Positions 8,898 to 17,779 of a stretch of 64,000 nt of DNA are shown one piece after another. The stretch is from contig NZ_BAABFC010000020.1 in assembly GCF_039540575.1 (NCBI RefSeq), forward strand, positions 1 to 64,000, read 5' to 3'. The notes below the pieces were generated by a model that was not told where the DNA came from, ran no database searches, and was given only the letters and a program-made list of their open reading frames with translations. This DNA is from Pseudaeromonas paramecii (GTDB lineage Bacteria > Pseudomonadota > Gammaproteobacteria > Enterobacterales > Aeromonadaceae). Position 1 is the first letter of the stretch, and every line of letters starts with the position of its first letter. A program made the position numbers and the translations under genes.

Positions 8898-10859
8898 TTA
8901 GAAGCTGCCGGTGGAGCTGGCGCTGCTGCCGCTGGCGCCGGTAGTGACGGTGTTGTTGCCGCCACTTTGCCAGACCAGATTGGTGGTGGCGCTGGTTTCA
9001 CTGCGCTTGATGCACTTCCAGCTGATGGTCTTGTTGGCCGGCACGCTGACGGCACCGGTCCAGGTGGGATAGCTGGTGGGGTTGAGCTTCACGGCGGAGG
9101 CCGGCGCCCAGCTACCCAGGGTGGCATCATCCCCAACCACGTAGACAGACTGCCCCAGGGTGGTGGTGCCGTTCTGGCAGGTGAAGTTCACCGTGGCGGT
9201 GCCGGGTTGCGGCTCATCACCGCTCTTGGTCACTGAGACGATGGTGGCACTGCTACCGTCGAAGGTGATGGTATAGGTGCCGGCGCCCTCGGTGATCAGG
9301 TAATCGGTCGAGGGAACGGCCACGGTCCAGTCGGTGTAACGGCTGATCTTAAAGCGCGGGTTGTCGGTACCGAAGGTGGCCGTGTAGGTCCACAGATTGC
9401 CTTCACCCTTGGTCATGGCGGTGGCCGCCCAGCTGTTGGGGGTGCCACGGAAGTAGGCGTTCTCCCAACCCACAGGATCCGGGGTATCACCACAGCCCTT
9501 GCCCACGTAGATGGCGGCCGCCTTCATGCTGCCGACATTGAAGTGCGCCATACCGCCGCTGACGGTCACGCACTGCTTGTCACCGGTAACGGAGCCATAC
9601 TGACCATCCGGCATGCCGGTCTGCAGATCCACGCTCATGGCGGAACCTTCTCGGTTGATCACCACAAAGCCCTTACCGTTACGGCCGAAGGCGATCTGGT
9701 TGTTGCCGTTATCCCACCAGTTGGTCATGCCTTGACCATCGGTCTTGTTGCGGAAGGCCACCATGTTGGCGATATCGCCCCAGCGGTGTTCGCAGACCCA
9801 ACCGTTGTTCTGGCAACCCTGGGCGCTGGCGCTGGGCGGGCCTTGGTCGCTGTCATCAAAGTAGTAGCTAGACATGACCTTGGGGTAACCATAGGGCCAG
9901 GCCAGCATGAAGACGTTGGCCAGGTTGTACAGGTCGCCGTTCTTGTAGTTCAGCACGTTGGCACCACCGGCACCGTGACCACGCTGGTTGTCATGGTTAT
10001 CGGTAAACACAACGGCGCTGTTACTGGCCATAAAGCCCCAACTGGTGCCAAATGTCTTCAGGTAGCTCAGCTTCTTGTTCTTGAACACATCGCCGATATT
10101 GGCGCTGTACTTGAACTCGGTGACCGGGCCGATGGAGGTGTAATCGGTGGACTTGATGGCTTCTGACCCGTAGGGGTCGATTACTTCCTGGAAGATGTAC
10201 TTGGGCGTCTGTTGCAGGCGTGCCAACACGGCGCTCATCTCATAGGGATCTATGTGCTTGGCGGTGTCGAAGCGGAAGCCGGCAACACCAAGATCCATCA
10301 GATGATTCATGTAGTTGGCGGCTGTCTGCTGCACGTAGCTGGAGCCGGTGTTGAGATCCGGCAGGCCACTGAGGCCACAGTTGCGCACCCGCCAGGCGTT
10401 GGAGCCGTAGTCTTCCGGGTTGATGCCGCACAGCGGCTGGTGGAAGTCCTGGGCGCTGTACATGGGGTAGCTCAGGGTGCCGGTGTTGAAGCTGGAGCCG
10501 GCGGTGCCGGTGCCAGAGCCGAAGGCCATGTGTTGCCAGATGACATCCACATAGATGTCCACCCCGGCGGCCTTACAGCGGCTCACCATGTCGGCAAATT
10601 CCTGCTCGTTACCGCTGCGACTCACCAGCTTGTAGCTCACCGGCTGATAGCGGGTCCACCAGGCCGAGCCTTGGATATGCTCCTGGGGCGGGGATACCTG
10701 GACGGCTGAGTAGCCTTTGGGGCCCAGCACGTTTTCACATTCGGCGGCGATGTCGTTCCATTTCCATTCAAATAAATGGACGAACACTCCTGCCTGGGCA
10801 CTCTGACCCAGACTAGCCAGCAGGCCAGCCATCAGGGCCGTCTTCACTATTGCTTTCAT
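8898..10859 (-). CDS. Secreted alpha-amylase, GH13, with C-terminal starch-binding domains
   Basis: 653 aa. It hydrolyses alpha-1,4-glucan bonds of starch outside the cytoplasm. A Sec signal (MKAIVKTALMAGLLASLGQSAQA) precedes the GH13 barrel, which shows the nucleophile motif GFRFDTAKH, the acid/base motif FQEVI and the transition-state motif FTDNHDNQ. After the barrel's C domain (about residue 450) comes a module starting ENAYFRGTPNSW, then a CBM20 starch-binding domain (ATVNFTCQN, VYVVGDDATLGSW) and a Ser/Thr/Gly tail. It resembles the calcium/chloride-dependent amylases of Aeromonas and related bacteria. It is monocistronic, between two chemoreceptor genes. I found no convincing MalT box in the 263 bases upstream. 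Confidence 0.93.
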   Translation of the reverse strand: MKAIVKTALMAGLLASLGQSAQAGVFVHLFEWKWNDIAAECENVLGPKGYSAVQVSPPQEHIQGSAWWTRYQPVSYKLVSRSGNEQEFADMVSRCKAAGVDIYVDVIWQHMAFGSGTGTAGSSFNTGTLSYPMYSAQDFHQPLCGINPEDYGSNAWRVRNCGLSGLPDLNTGSSYVQQTAANYMNHLMDLGVAGFRFDTAKHIDPYEMSAVLARLQQTPKYIFQEVIDPYGSEAIKSTDYTSIGPVTEFKYSANIGDVFKNKKLSYLKTFGTSWGFMASNSAVVFTDNHDNQRGHGAGGANVLNYKNGDLYNLANVFMLAWPYGYPKVMSSYYFDDSDQGPPSASAQGCQNNGWVCEHRWGDIANMVAFRNKTDGQGMTNWWDNGNNQIAFGRNGKGFVVINREGSAMSVDLQTGMPDGQYGSVTGDKQCVTVSGGMAHFNVGSMKAAAIYVGKGCGDTPDPVGWENAYFRGTPNSWAATAMTKGEGNLWTYTATFGTDNPRFKISRYTDWTVAVPSTDYLITEGAGTYTITFDGSSATIVSVTKSGDEPQPGTATVNFTCQNGTTTLGQSVYVVGDDATLGSWAPASAVKLNPTSYPTWTGAVSVPANKTISWKCIKRSETSATTNLVWQSGGNNTVTTGASGSSASSTGSF

Positions 10860-11093
10860 TAGCTCAAATCCTTATGTCATGTTTTTATGGTGCCGTCTGG
10901 AATCTGGTTAAGGACGACGGCGGTGAGATTTTTGTGGATCTCGGCTTGGCATGCCATCAGGGGGTGGTGAAATGGTGACCTGTCTCTCGTTGTGTCAAGT
11001 GAATTTATCTTTACCTGAATGGTGAGGATTGTTGATTATCGGACATGGTGTGATGGCGGGGCAGTGAGTGGGTTGAGATGAGACAATCACCAA

Positions 11094-11110
11094 GGGGGCC
11101 ATCGGCCCCC
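11094..11110 (-). terminator. Possible terminator hairpin after the second chemoreceptor gene
   Basis: GGGGGCC ATC GGCCCCC forms a strong 7-bp stem with a 3-base loop just past the stop at 11123. The U-tract on the minus strand is poor, so this is only a probable terminator. Confidence 0.5.
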
Positions 11111-11122
11111 TCGTTCATGGGC

Positions 11123-12865
11123 TTATTGCAGCTTGAAGCGTTCGACTATCTGGGTCAGCTGACGGTAGGTTTCGCCGATACCGGCGGTGCTGGCCACGGT
11201 GGCGTCGCCATTGCCCTGCAGATGGTGGATCACCTCTTTGATGGCGTTCATGTTGCGGCTGATCTCGTCGGTGACGGCCCGCTGCTGTTCGGCGGCGGTG
11301 GCCATCATGGAGCTGAGATCGTTGATCTCCACGATATGGGTGGACATCTCATCCAGTGAGTGGGTGACCTGGCGGGTGTTGTCGGCGGTACGCAGACAGC
11401 TGCTCTTGGTGGCATCCATGGATTGCACCACAGTGCCGGTGCCTTGCTGCAGCCGGGTGAGCATCTCCTTGATCTCCAGGGTGCTGCTCTGGGTGCGGGC
11501 CGCCAGGGCTCGTACCTCGTCCGCCACCACGGCAAAGCCGCGGCCCAGATCCCCCGCCCGGGCTGCCTCGATGGCGGCATTGAGGGCCAGCAGGTTGGTC
11601 TGCTCGGCGATGCCGCCGATGACCCCCAGAATGGAGCCGATCTGTTCGGCATCCCGCTGCATGGTCTGGATGGAGCTGGCGGTGCCCTCCACCTCATCTA
11701 CCAGGGCACTGACGCTGTCGATGGCGATGTTCACCACCTGGCGGGAGGTTTCCGCCTGCTCGCTGGTCTCCTGGGTCAGCTTGGCGGTGGCGGCGGCGTT
11801 CTCGGCCACCGAGTTGGCGGTGCTGCTCATCTGGGTGATGGCGGTGACCACCAGATCCGTTTCCTGCACATGGCTGTCCAGCAGTTGCTGACTGGTGTCG
11901 GTCTGTTGGCTCAGCTGCTGGATGCCGCTGCTTAAGCGCTCCGAGGCCTGGCGCACCTCCAGCATCATGCCCTGCAACTGTTCGATGAAGCGGTTGATGC
12001 CGGTGCCGATCTGACCCAGATCATCGTCGCTGGTCACCGCCAGACGTCGGGTAAGGTCGCCACTGCCGCGGGAGAGATCCAGCACCAGATCCCGCAAGGA
12101 GATGATGGGACGGTAGGCGACCCGGGTGGCGGCCACCGAGATCAGCATGATGAGGATACCGGCCACCACCAGGCTCAGGGTGATGGTGCGGTTCAATCCG
12201 GCGGTGATGCTGTGGATGTAGTCCAGATCAACATAACCCGTCAGGGTCCAGGGGTTACCCTGCACCTCGATCTGCTGGCTCTGGGGCACCAGATCGGCAT
12301 CCGGGTGATCGCTGAACAACAGGGTGCCTTTGGCATCGGCCAGCTCAAAGTGGCTGCCGTGCTGGCTGGCCTGGGCCAGTTGCTCCTTGACCGGGGTGAG
12401 GTCGAGGTAGAAGAAGTAGGCGGAGTCGGCTCCTCTGGGCACCAGTATCCGCACCAGCGGCTTGCCGTCCTCCTCCAGAATGGGACTGACCTGTACCTGT
12501 TTGCTGTCTGCGGGGATCAGCTCGCGCAGCGCCTGTACCCGGCTGGCGTCCTCGATGACACCGCCGCCATCGAACGCCATGTCGCCGATCACCTTGACGA
12601 TATTGTAAAAACCGGTTTCCTCCAGGGTTTTCTTGACGTTGGTGACGCCGAAATTGAGGTTGGCGGCCAGCAGGATTTTTTGCTGGATATCGCTGGTGAG
12701 CTTCTCCTTCACCCAGGCGATCTGTTGCTGGATGGCCTGGGTCTGGGAGGCCTGGATATGGCGGCTGACGACGTAGTTGACGCTGAGGTAGGCGGTGAGC
12801 ACTGTGATGAAAATGACCGAGCAGAACAGCACATAGATCTTGGTCTTAAAAGGCATCATCTTCAT
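11123..12865 (-). CDS. Methyl-accepting chemotaxis protein with single-Cache-like sensor
   Basis: 580 aa. TM1 spans about residues 8-30. A periplasmic domain of about 190 residues containing VLVPRGADSAYFFYLDLTPVKEQL resembles a single Cache module. TM2 (ITLSLVVAGILIMLISVAATRVAY) is followed by HAMP with LDLSRGSGDLTRRL. The signalling tip EQTNLLALNAAIEAARAG and the FAVVADEVRALAARTQ motif are intact. It is transcribed toward the amylase promoter and lies downstream of mglC, from which it is separated by two hairpins. Ligand unknown. Confidence 0.92.
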   Translation of the reverse strand: MKMMPFKTKIYVLFCSVIFITVLTAYLSVNYVVSRHIQASQTQAIQQQIAWVKEKLTSDIQQKILLAANLNFGVTNVKKTLEETGFYNIVKVIGDMAFDGGGVIEDASRVQALRELIPADSKQVQVSPILEEDGKPLVRILVPRGADSAYFFYLDLTPVKEQLAQASQHGSHFELADAKGTLLFSDHPDADLVPQSQQIEVQGNPWTLTGYVDLDYIHSITAGLNRTITLSLVVAGILIMLISVAATRVAYRPIISLRDLVLDLSRGSGDLTRRLAVTSDDDLGQIGTGINRFIEQLQGMMLEVRQASERLSSGIQQLSQQTDTSQQLLDSHVQETDLVVTAITQMSSTANSVAENAAATAKLTQETSEQAETSRQVVNIAIDSVSALVDEVEGTASSIQTMQRDAEQIGSILGVIGGIAEQTNLLALNAAIEAARAGDLGRGFAVVADEVRALAARTQSSTLEIKEMLTRLQQGTGTVVQSMDATKSSCLRTADNTRQVTHSLDEMSTHIVEINDLSSMMATAAEQQRAVTDEISRNMNAIKEVIHHLQGNGDATVASTAGIGETYRQLTQIVERFKLQ

Positions 12866-12920
12866 GTCGATTCCCTGATAAGGACTGGGGGCTTGAGGTG
12901 GAGTGTAGACCCCAATGGGA

Positions 12921-12975
12921 GGGGCGTCGGATACGACGCCCCAAACTGTGTGGCAGGATCCACGCCTTGGCGTGG
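12921..12975 (-). terminator. Two hairpins downstream of mglC
   Basis: Arms CCACGCC/GGCGTGG (12960-12975) and GGGGCGTC/GACGCCCC (12921-12942) follow the mglC stop at 12978. Neither has a clear U-tract on the minus strand, so they may be mRNA-stabilising ends or Rho-assisted terminators. Confidence 0.5.
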
Positions 12976-12977
12976 CC

Positions 12978-13988
12978 TTACTTCTTCTTGGCGTACTTGA
13001 GTGAGTCCAGTGCCACCGCCAGTATGATGATGGCGCCCTTGATGATGAACTGCCAATAGGGGCTTACGCCGATATAGGTCAGGCCGTAGTTGATCAGGGT
13101 AAAGATGATGACCCCGGTGACCACTCCAGCGACCGTGCCCACCCCGCCGGAGAAGGAGACACCGCCCACCACGCAGGCGGCGATGGCGTCCAGCTCGTAC
13201 ATGAAGCCCAGGTTATTGGTGGCACTGCCCACCCGGCCCGCTTCTAGCATGCCGGCGAAGGCATAGAAGACCCCGGCCAGGGCGTAGATCAGCACCAGAT
13301 TCACCGCCACATTGACTCCGGATACCTTGGCCGCCTCCGGGTTGCCACCGATGGCATAGATGTTTTTGCCGAAGCGGGTCTTGTTCCACAGGATCCAGAT
13401 AAAGGCGATGGCCAGGGCGGCGTAGAAGGTGAGATAGGAGAGCTTGAATCCGCCTATTCGGATGAAGCCCTGGGCAAAGTGGGAGAAGCGCGGATCAAAG
13501 CCCGCCACCGGTGAGGCGCCCACGTAGTCGAAATACAGGGAGTTGATGCCGTAGACGATGATCATGGTCCCCAGGGTGGTGATGAAGGGGGTCACGTTCA
13601 GGTAGGCCACGATCAACCCGTTGATCAGGCCGATGAGCCCGCCGATGAGGCAGACCACCAGGATCACCACGGGAATGGGCACCTCACCCAGCGCCGGGAA
13701 CACCTTGTTCACATTGGTGAGGGATTGCAGCAAGGTGGCGGCAATCAGCGCCGCCAGGCCCACCTGGCGACCGGCGGAGAGGTCGGTCCCCTGGGTGATG
13801 ATGAGGCCGGCGACCCCCAGGGCTATGATGATGCGCACCGAAGACTGAGTCAGTATGTTGCTCAGGTTGGTGAGGCTCATGAAGGAGGGTTCCTTGACGA
13901 TGATCACCAGCAAGAGGATCAGTAACACCGCATAGATGCCCCCTTCCTTGAGGGTCCGCATCAGGTTGAAGTTTTTTGCCCACTCCAT
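12978..13988 (-). CDS. mglC: Galactose/methyl-galactoside ABC transporter permease
   Basis: 336 aa, as in E. coli MglC. It is the inner-membrane channel of the Mgl importer, multi-spanning, branched-chain/ribose permease family. Highly conserved stretches include NILTQSSVRIIIALGVAGL, QGTDLSAGRQVGLAA, TRFGKNIYAIGGNPEAAKVS and the C-terminal KGAIIILAVALDSLKYAKKK. ATG 13988 (MEWAKNFNLMRTLKEGG) has GGAAGAA upstream; the longer open frame to 14084 overlaps mglA and looks spurious. It follows mglA by 16 bases and is the last gene of mglBAC. Confidence 0.97.
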   Translation of the reverse strand: MEWAKNFNLMRTLKEGGIYAVLLILLLVIIVKEPSFMSLTNLSNILTQSSVRIIIALGVAGLIITQGTDLSAGRQVGLAALIAATLLQSLTNVNKVFPALGEVPIPVVILVVCLIGGLIGLINGLIVAYLNVTPFITTLGTMIIVYGINSLYFDYVGASPVAGFDPRFSHFAQGFIRIGGFKLSYLTFYAALAIAFIWILWNKTRFGKNIYAIGGNPEAAKVSGVNVAVNLVLIYALAGVFYAFAGMLEAGRVGSATNNLGFMYELDAIAACVVGGVSFSGGVGTVAGVVTGVIIFTLINYGLTYIGVSPYWQFIIKGAIIILAVALDSLKYAKKK

Positions 13989-14004
13989 AATGTTCTTCCT
14001 GTTC

Positions 14005-15516
14005 TTATAGGTACAAGGAGGCCAGGCGCAGGATCTCGCTCTGGTCGGTCTCTTTGGTATTGACGATGCCGGCGACCCGGCCATTGCTCATCACCAGGAT
14101 GCGGTCTGTGATCCCCAGCAGTTCGGGCATCTCGGAGGAGATGATGATGATGCCCTTGTCCTTCTTGGCCAGCTCCAGGATCAGCTGATAGATCTCGAAC
14201 TTGGCCCCCACGTCGATGCCGCGGGTAGGTTCGTCCAGCATCAGCACCTCGGGTTGGGTCAGCAGCCAGCGTCCTATGATCACCTTCTGCTGGTTACCGC
14301 CGGAGAGGGAGCCGATCTGGGTGCGCTGGCTGGGGGTCTTGACCCGCATGGCATCGATGACCCATTGGGTATCACTCTTCATCTGCCTGTCGCTCAGCAG
14401 CCCCATGGGTCCCTTGTAGTGATCCATGTTGGCGATGAGGGAGTTGAAGGTGATGTCCAGCTGGGAGTAGATGCCGGTGGAGCGGCGTTCCTCGGTGACC
14501 AGAGCGAAGCCGTTGGCGATGGCTTCGTGGGCACTCTGGTTACTCATCTCCTTGCCGTGCAGGCGGATGCTGCCCTGGCTGCGCTCGCGCACCCCGAACA
14601 GGGTTTCCACCACATCGGTGCGGCGGGCGCCTACCAGGCCGGCGATGCCCAGGATCTCACCCTTGTGCAGGTTGAAGCTGACGTCCTGGATGGAGGGCTG
14701 GTTGCGGGCGGTCAGGTGCTCCACTTCCAGTATCACCTCCTTGGGCTCATTGGTTTTTTCGGGGAAGCGCTGGGTCAGCTCCCGGCCCACCATCATGCCG
14801 ATGATCTGATCCATGTTGAGGCCGGCCAGCGGCTCGGTGGCGATCCACTGACCGTCCCGCAGCACGGTGATCTCGTCACACAGCTGGAAGATCTCCTCCA
14901 TCTTGTGGGAGATGTAGACGATGCCGCAGCCCTTGTGCTTGAGCTTGTTGATGATCTTGAACAGGTGATGCACCTCCTTCTCCGTGAGGGAGGAGGTGGG
15001 TTCGTCCATGATGACAATCTTGGCGTCGTAGGAGAACGCCTTGGCGATCTCCACCATCTGCATCTGGGAGACCGACAGGCTGGCCACCTTGGCGCGGGGA
15101 TCGATGTCGATATCCAGCTCTTTGAAGATGCGCTGGGTATCGGTGAACATCTTGCTGTGGTCCACGAACAGCCCCTTGGTGGGGTAGCGGCCCAGCCACA
15201 TGTTATCCATCACGCTGCGCTGCAGCACCAGGTTCAGCTCCTGATGCACCATGGAGACGCCGTTTTCCAGTGCCTCTTTGGAGGAGGTGAAATCCACCTC
15301 CTTGCCCTGGAAGAAGATCTTGCCCTCGTCCTTCTGATAGATGCCGAACAGGCACTTGAGCAGGGTGGACTTGCCGGCGCCGTTTTCCCCCATCAGGGCA
15401 TGCACCGAGTGGGGGCGCACCTTGAGATTGACCTGATCCAGCGCCTTGACACCGGGAAAGGACTTGCTGATGTCAATCATCTCCAGCAGCCATTCGGATG
15501 TTTGTTCTGTTCTCAT
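14005..15516 (-). CDS. mglA: Galactose/methyl-galactoside ABC transporter ATPase
   Basis: 503 aa with two nucleotide-binding domains in tandem, as in all sugar CUT2 ATPases. The first has Walker A GENGAGKST and Walker B IVIMDEPTSSL; the second has a degenerate Walker A region (GLVGARRTD) and the signature LSGGNQQKV with VLMLDEPTRGIDVG. It powers galactose uptake with MglB and MglC. A strong hairpin separates it from mglB, which should set a lower ATPase expression level. Confidence 0.97.
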   Translation of the reverse strand: MRTEQTSEWLLEMIDISKSFPGVKALDQVNLKVRPHSVHALMGENGAGKSTLLKCLFGIYQKDEGKIFFQGKEVDFTSSKEALENGVSMVHQELNLVLQRSVMDNMWLGRYPTKGLFVDHSKMFTDTQRIFKELDIDIDPRAKVASLSVSQMQMVEIAKAFSYDAKIVIMDEPTSSLTEKEVHHLFKIINKLKHKGCGIVYISHKMEEIFQLCDEITVLRDGQWIATEPLAGLNMDQIIGMMVGRELTQRFPEKTNEPKEVILEVEHLTARNQPSIQDVSFNLHKGEILGIAGLVGARRTDVVETLFGVRERSQGSIRLHGKEMSNQSAHEAIANGFALVTEERRSTGIYSQLDITFNSLIANMDHYKGPMGLLSDRQMKSDTQWVIDAMRVKTPSQRTQIGSLSGGNQQKVIIGRWLLTQPEVLMLDEPTRGIDVGAKFEIYQLILELAKKDKGIIIISSEMPELLGITDRILVMSNGRVAGIVNTKETDQSEILRLASLYL

Positions 15517-15541
15517 AGGGTCGTCTTGGGTCTGGGGTGGG

Positions 15542-15564
15542 GGCAGGGAGCCAGGCTCCCTGCC
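15542..15564 (-). terminator. mglB-mglA intercistronic hairpin
   Basis: Perfect 11-bp arms GGCAGGGAGCC/GGCTCCCTGCC around a single base, with no U-run. It lies between the mglB stop (15574) and the mglA start (15516). Such hairpins typically protect the upstream binding-protein mRNA so it is made in excess of the transporter. Confidence 0.7.
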
Positions 15565-15573
15565 GCAGGGGGG

Positions 15574-16560
15574 TTACTTGAAGTCGGCCAGGTTGTCCTT
15601 GTCGACGCCCACATAGGGGATGCGGACCACCCGGTTTTCCAGCTTCCAGGTGGTGCCTTCACCGGCCGGTTTGCCCAGCCCCAGGTTGCGGGTCAGGTCG
15701 AAGGTGGCCTTGGCCTGATTGGCGGCATCGTTCAGCACTGTCCCGGCCATGGCTCCTTGTTCAATCAGGGCCAGGGCTTCGGCCAGGGCGTCGACGCCGA
15801 ACACCGGGATGGCGGTCTTGCCCTGGGCCTTCAAGGATTCGATGGCGCCCATGGCCATGCCGTCGTTGTTGGCGATGACCAGCTCAATCTTGTTGGCGTT
15901 GGGGCCGGAGATCCAGGCATCCATCTTGTCCTTGGCCATGGCGGTATCCCACATGCCGGTGTCCAGGTGCAGCTGCTCGGTCTTGATGCCCTTCTCGTTG
16001 AGGGTCTTCACCACGTAGGTGGTGCGGGCTTCGGCATCCGGGTGGCCGGGTTCCCCCTTGAGCAGCACGAACTGGATGGCGCCATCCTTGTTCAGATCCC
16101 ATTCCGGGTGGGCGGCCCACTGCTTGGCGATCAGTTCACCCTGGATGATGCCAGACTCTTTGGAGTCGGTGCCCACATAGTAGGCCAGGTCATAGCTGGC
16201 CATGTCGGCGGCACTGGGTTCCTTGTTGTAGAACACCACAGGGATGTTGTCGGCCCGGACCTTTTCGATCACCACAGAGGCGGCGGCCGGATCCACCAGG
16301 TTGATGGCCAGCGCCTTCACCCCCTTGGCCAGCATGACGTCGATCTGGTCATTCTGCTTGGACTGGTCATTCTGGGAGTCGTTCATCAGCAGCTTGACGT
16401 CCGGCGCCTTGGCCGCTTCCGCCTCAATGGCCTTGCGCACCACCGACATGAAGTTGTCGTCGTACTTGTAGATGGTAAAGCCCAGGGTGGTTTCGGCGGC
16501 GGCCAGCTGGCTCAGGGTCAGGCCGGTGATCAGGGTGGCGACTGCAGTCAGTTTTCTCAT
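15574..16560 (-). CDS. mglB: Periplasmic D-galactose/D-glucose-binding protein
   Basis: 328 aa with a Sec signal peptide (MRKLTAVATLITGLTLSQLAAA). The mature protein follows E. coli MglB almost block by block: GFTIYKYDDNFMSVVRKAIE, LLMNDSQNDQSKQNDQID, ALAINLVDPAA, YYVGTDSKESGIIQGELIA, GEPGHPDAEARTTYV, VIANNDGMAMGA, VFGVDALAEALAL. It delivers galactose to MglAC and in enteric bacteria also to the Trg chemoreceptor. ATG 16560 has GGAGAAGG upstream; the open frame extends to 16662 without support. Confidence 0.97.
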   Translation of the reverse strand: MRKLTAVATLITGLTLSQLAAAETTLGFTIYKYDDNFMSVVRKAIEAEAAKAPDVKLLMNDSQNDQSKQNDQIDVMLAKGVKALAINLVDPAAASVVIEKVRADNIPVVFYNKEPSAADMASYDLAYYVGTDSKESGIIQGELIAKQWAAHPEWDLNKDGAIQFVLLKGEPGHPDAEARTTYVVKTLNEKGIKTEQLHLDTGMWDTAMAKDKMDAWISGPNANKIELVIANNDGMAMGAIESLKAQGKTAIPVFGVDALAEALALIEQGAMAGTVLNDAANQAKATFDLTRNLGLGKPAGEGTTWKLENRVVRIPYVGVDKDNLADFK

Positions 16561-16636
16561 TGTCCTTCTCCGGTTTCCGTTTGGGTATAGGGGGGATGTC
16601 CCCGTTAGAGCGTAGAAGCTGCATGAATGTGTCGGT

Positions 16637-16642
16637 AATGTA
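16637..16642 (-). promoter_or_regulatory. Candidate mglB promoter -10 (TACATT)
   Basis: TACATT on the minus strand would place the start of transcription near 16630-16631. The CRP-like half site centred at 16672.5 is then at about -41.5 and the GalR-like box centred at 16692.5 at about -61.5, a geometry consistent with class II CRP activation. This is pattern matching only. Confidence 0.45.
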
Positions 16643-16664
16643 GCCGCCCTGTTAACCGACAAAC

Positions 16665-16680
16665 TGTGATCTGCCTTCTA
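16665..16680 (-). promoter_or_regulatory. CRP-like half site upstream of mglB
   Basis: TGTGA followed by six bases and the weak second arm TTCTA. Only one arm is good. Its distance from the candidate -10 fits a class II site. Confidence 0.4.
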
Positions 16681-16684
16681 AACA

Positions 16685-16700
16685 GTGAAAGCGTTTGCAA
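16685..16700. promoter_or_regulatory. GalR/GalS-like operator upstream of mglB
   Basis: GTGAAAGCGTTTGCAA, a central-CG 16-mer resembling the enteric GalR/GalS consensus GTGTAANCGNTTACAC. It lies 125 bases before the mglB start. The cognate regulator is probably the LacI-family protein encoded at 37457. Confidence 0.65.
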
Positions 16701-16744
16701 ATAAACCCAACCGGTGATGCTCGGCAGGGGGTCGCCATGCCAGC

Positions 16745-17779
16745 TCACTGATAGATGAGGTTAAAGGTGACGCTGGCGTTGGCCTGGCCGGCGGTGACTG
16801 TGGCTTGGGTTTGCAGGTAGCGGACCCGCAGGGGCAGGGTGAGGCCGGCCCCTTCGGCCAGGCTGGCGCCTGAGTAGAGCGGCGTGTCGGGAAAACGATT
16901 AAGGGGCAGGGGGGTGTTATCGCTGCGCAGTAGCTGGATGGCGACACCGCTGGCGCCCCCGCCGTTGAGCTGCACTATGCCCTGCTCGCCGGCATTGCTG
17001 ACATCGGTGTCGGCGATGGCATTGAACAGGATATTCACCTGGGCCACGCTGCCGGTGCAGTTCTCCAGCTGGAGATGGAAGGGGCGCGGTGCCGTGGTGT
17101 AGCCGATGCCGGAGAACTGGTTCAGGTTGTAACTGCCCATCTCCACGCTGAGGTTCTGGGAGCCACTACTGACGCTACAGGTGCGTCCCGTGACATTGAG
17201 ACACAGGGCTTCACCACCGATCTGCAGCCTGGCCACCGTCTGATCACCAAAGCGGATCTCCCCCAGGGTGGCACCGGCCGGCAGGCACCAGCTGCCGGCC
17301 CACAGGCTGCTCATGACGAAGAAGTCGATACGCATGGAGCTGGGATCGGTCAGATCGTAGCTGGTGGGGGCCGAGAGGCTGCCATAGGGCTGAAAATAGC
17401 TGTTGAGGCCCGAGGTGCTGAGGTTCCAGCTGGGGGCATAGCCGATGCCGGGCAGGGCCGTGATGCCGTAGATGGGGTTGCCGTTGGAGTTGCCGTAGTT
17501 GCCGGAGGCGTACCCCAGCGGACTGTTGCTGCCCACCATGTTGAGATAGCCTGCCGCCTCGCTGCCATCGCAGCTACTGGCCCAGGTATTGATGCCCTGG
17601 GCGCCGCCAAAGTCGAAGGGGTGTGAGCCCACCGAGGTGGTGATGGTGAGGCTCTTGCTCTGCCCGCTGTGATTGTACAGGGTCGGCGCCGAGCCGCTGT
17701 CGATGGTACAGGTTGCCCACACGGCAGGGGTGAGCAACAGCAGCAGGCCACACCAGAGGCTGCGCAGGGCTGGGATCAT
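16745..17779 (-). CDS. Fimbrial tip adhesin-like subunit (two-domain, FimH-like organisation)
   Basis: 344 aa. A signal peptide (MIPALRSLWCGLLLLLTPAVWA) precedes an N-terminal region of about 170 residues rich in Ser, Gly, Asn and Tyr, the position of a receptor-binding domain. A C-terminal pilin domain follows (CLNVTGRTCSV, PRPFHLQLENCTGSVAQVNILFNA, ending VTFNLIYQ, the type-1 pilin donor/chaperone motif). ATG 17779 overlaps the usher stop as ATGA, so the two are translationally coupled. The last position in the operon and the two-domain layout suggest an adhesin. I do not recognise the lectin domain or its ligand. Confidence 0.8.
   Translation of the reverse strand: MIPALRSLWCGLLLLLTPAVWATCTIDSGSAPTLYNHSGQSKSLTITTSVGSHPFDFGGAQGINTWASSCDGSEAAGYLNMVGSNSPLGYASGNYGNSNGNPIYGITALPGIGYAPSWNLSTSGLNSYFQPYGSLSAPTSYDLTDPSSMRIDFFVMSSLWAGSWCLPAGATLGEIRFGDQTVARLQIGGEALCLNVTGRTCSVSSGSQNLSVEMGSYNLNQFSGIGYTTAPRPFHLQLENCTGSVAQVNILFNAIADTDVSNAGEQGIVQLNGGGASGVAIQLLRSDNTPLPLNRFPDTPLYSGASLAEGAGLTLPLRVRYLQTQATVTAGQANASVTFNLIYQ

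Noticed and set aside
10860..11122. MalT boxes upstream of the alpha-amylase gene
   Set aside because: GGGGGTGGTG resembles half of a MalT box, but there is no second copy and no matching promoter geometry.
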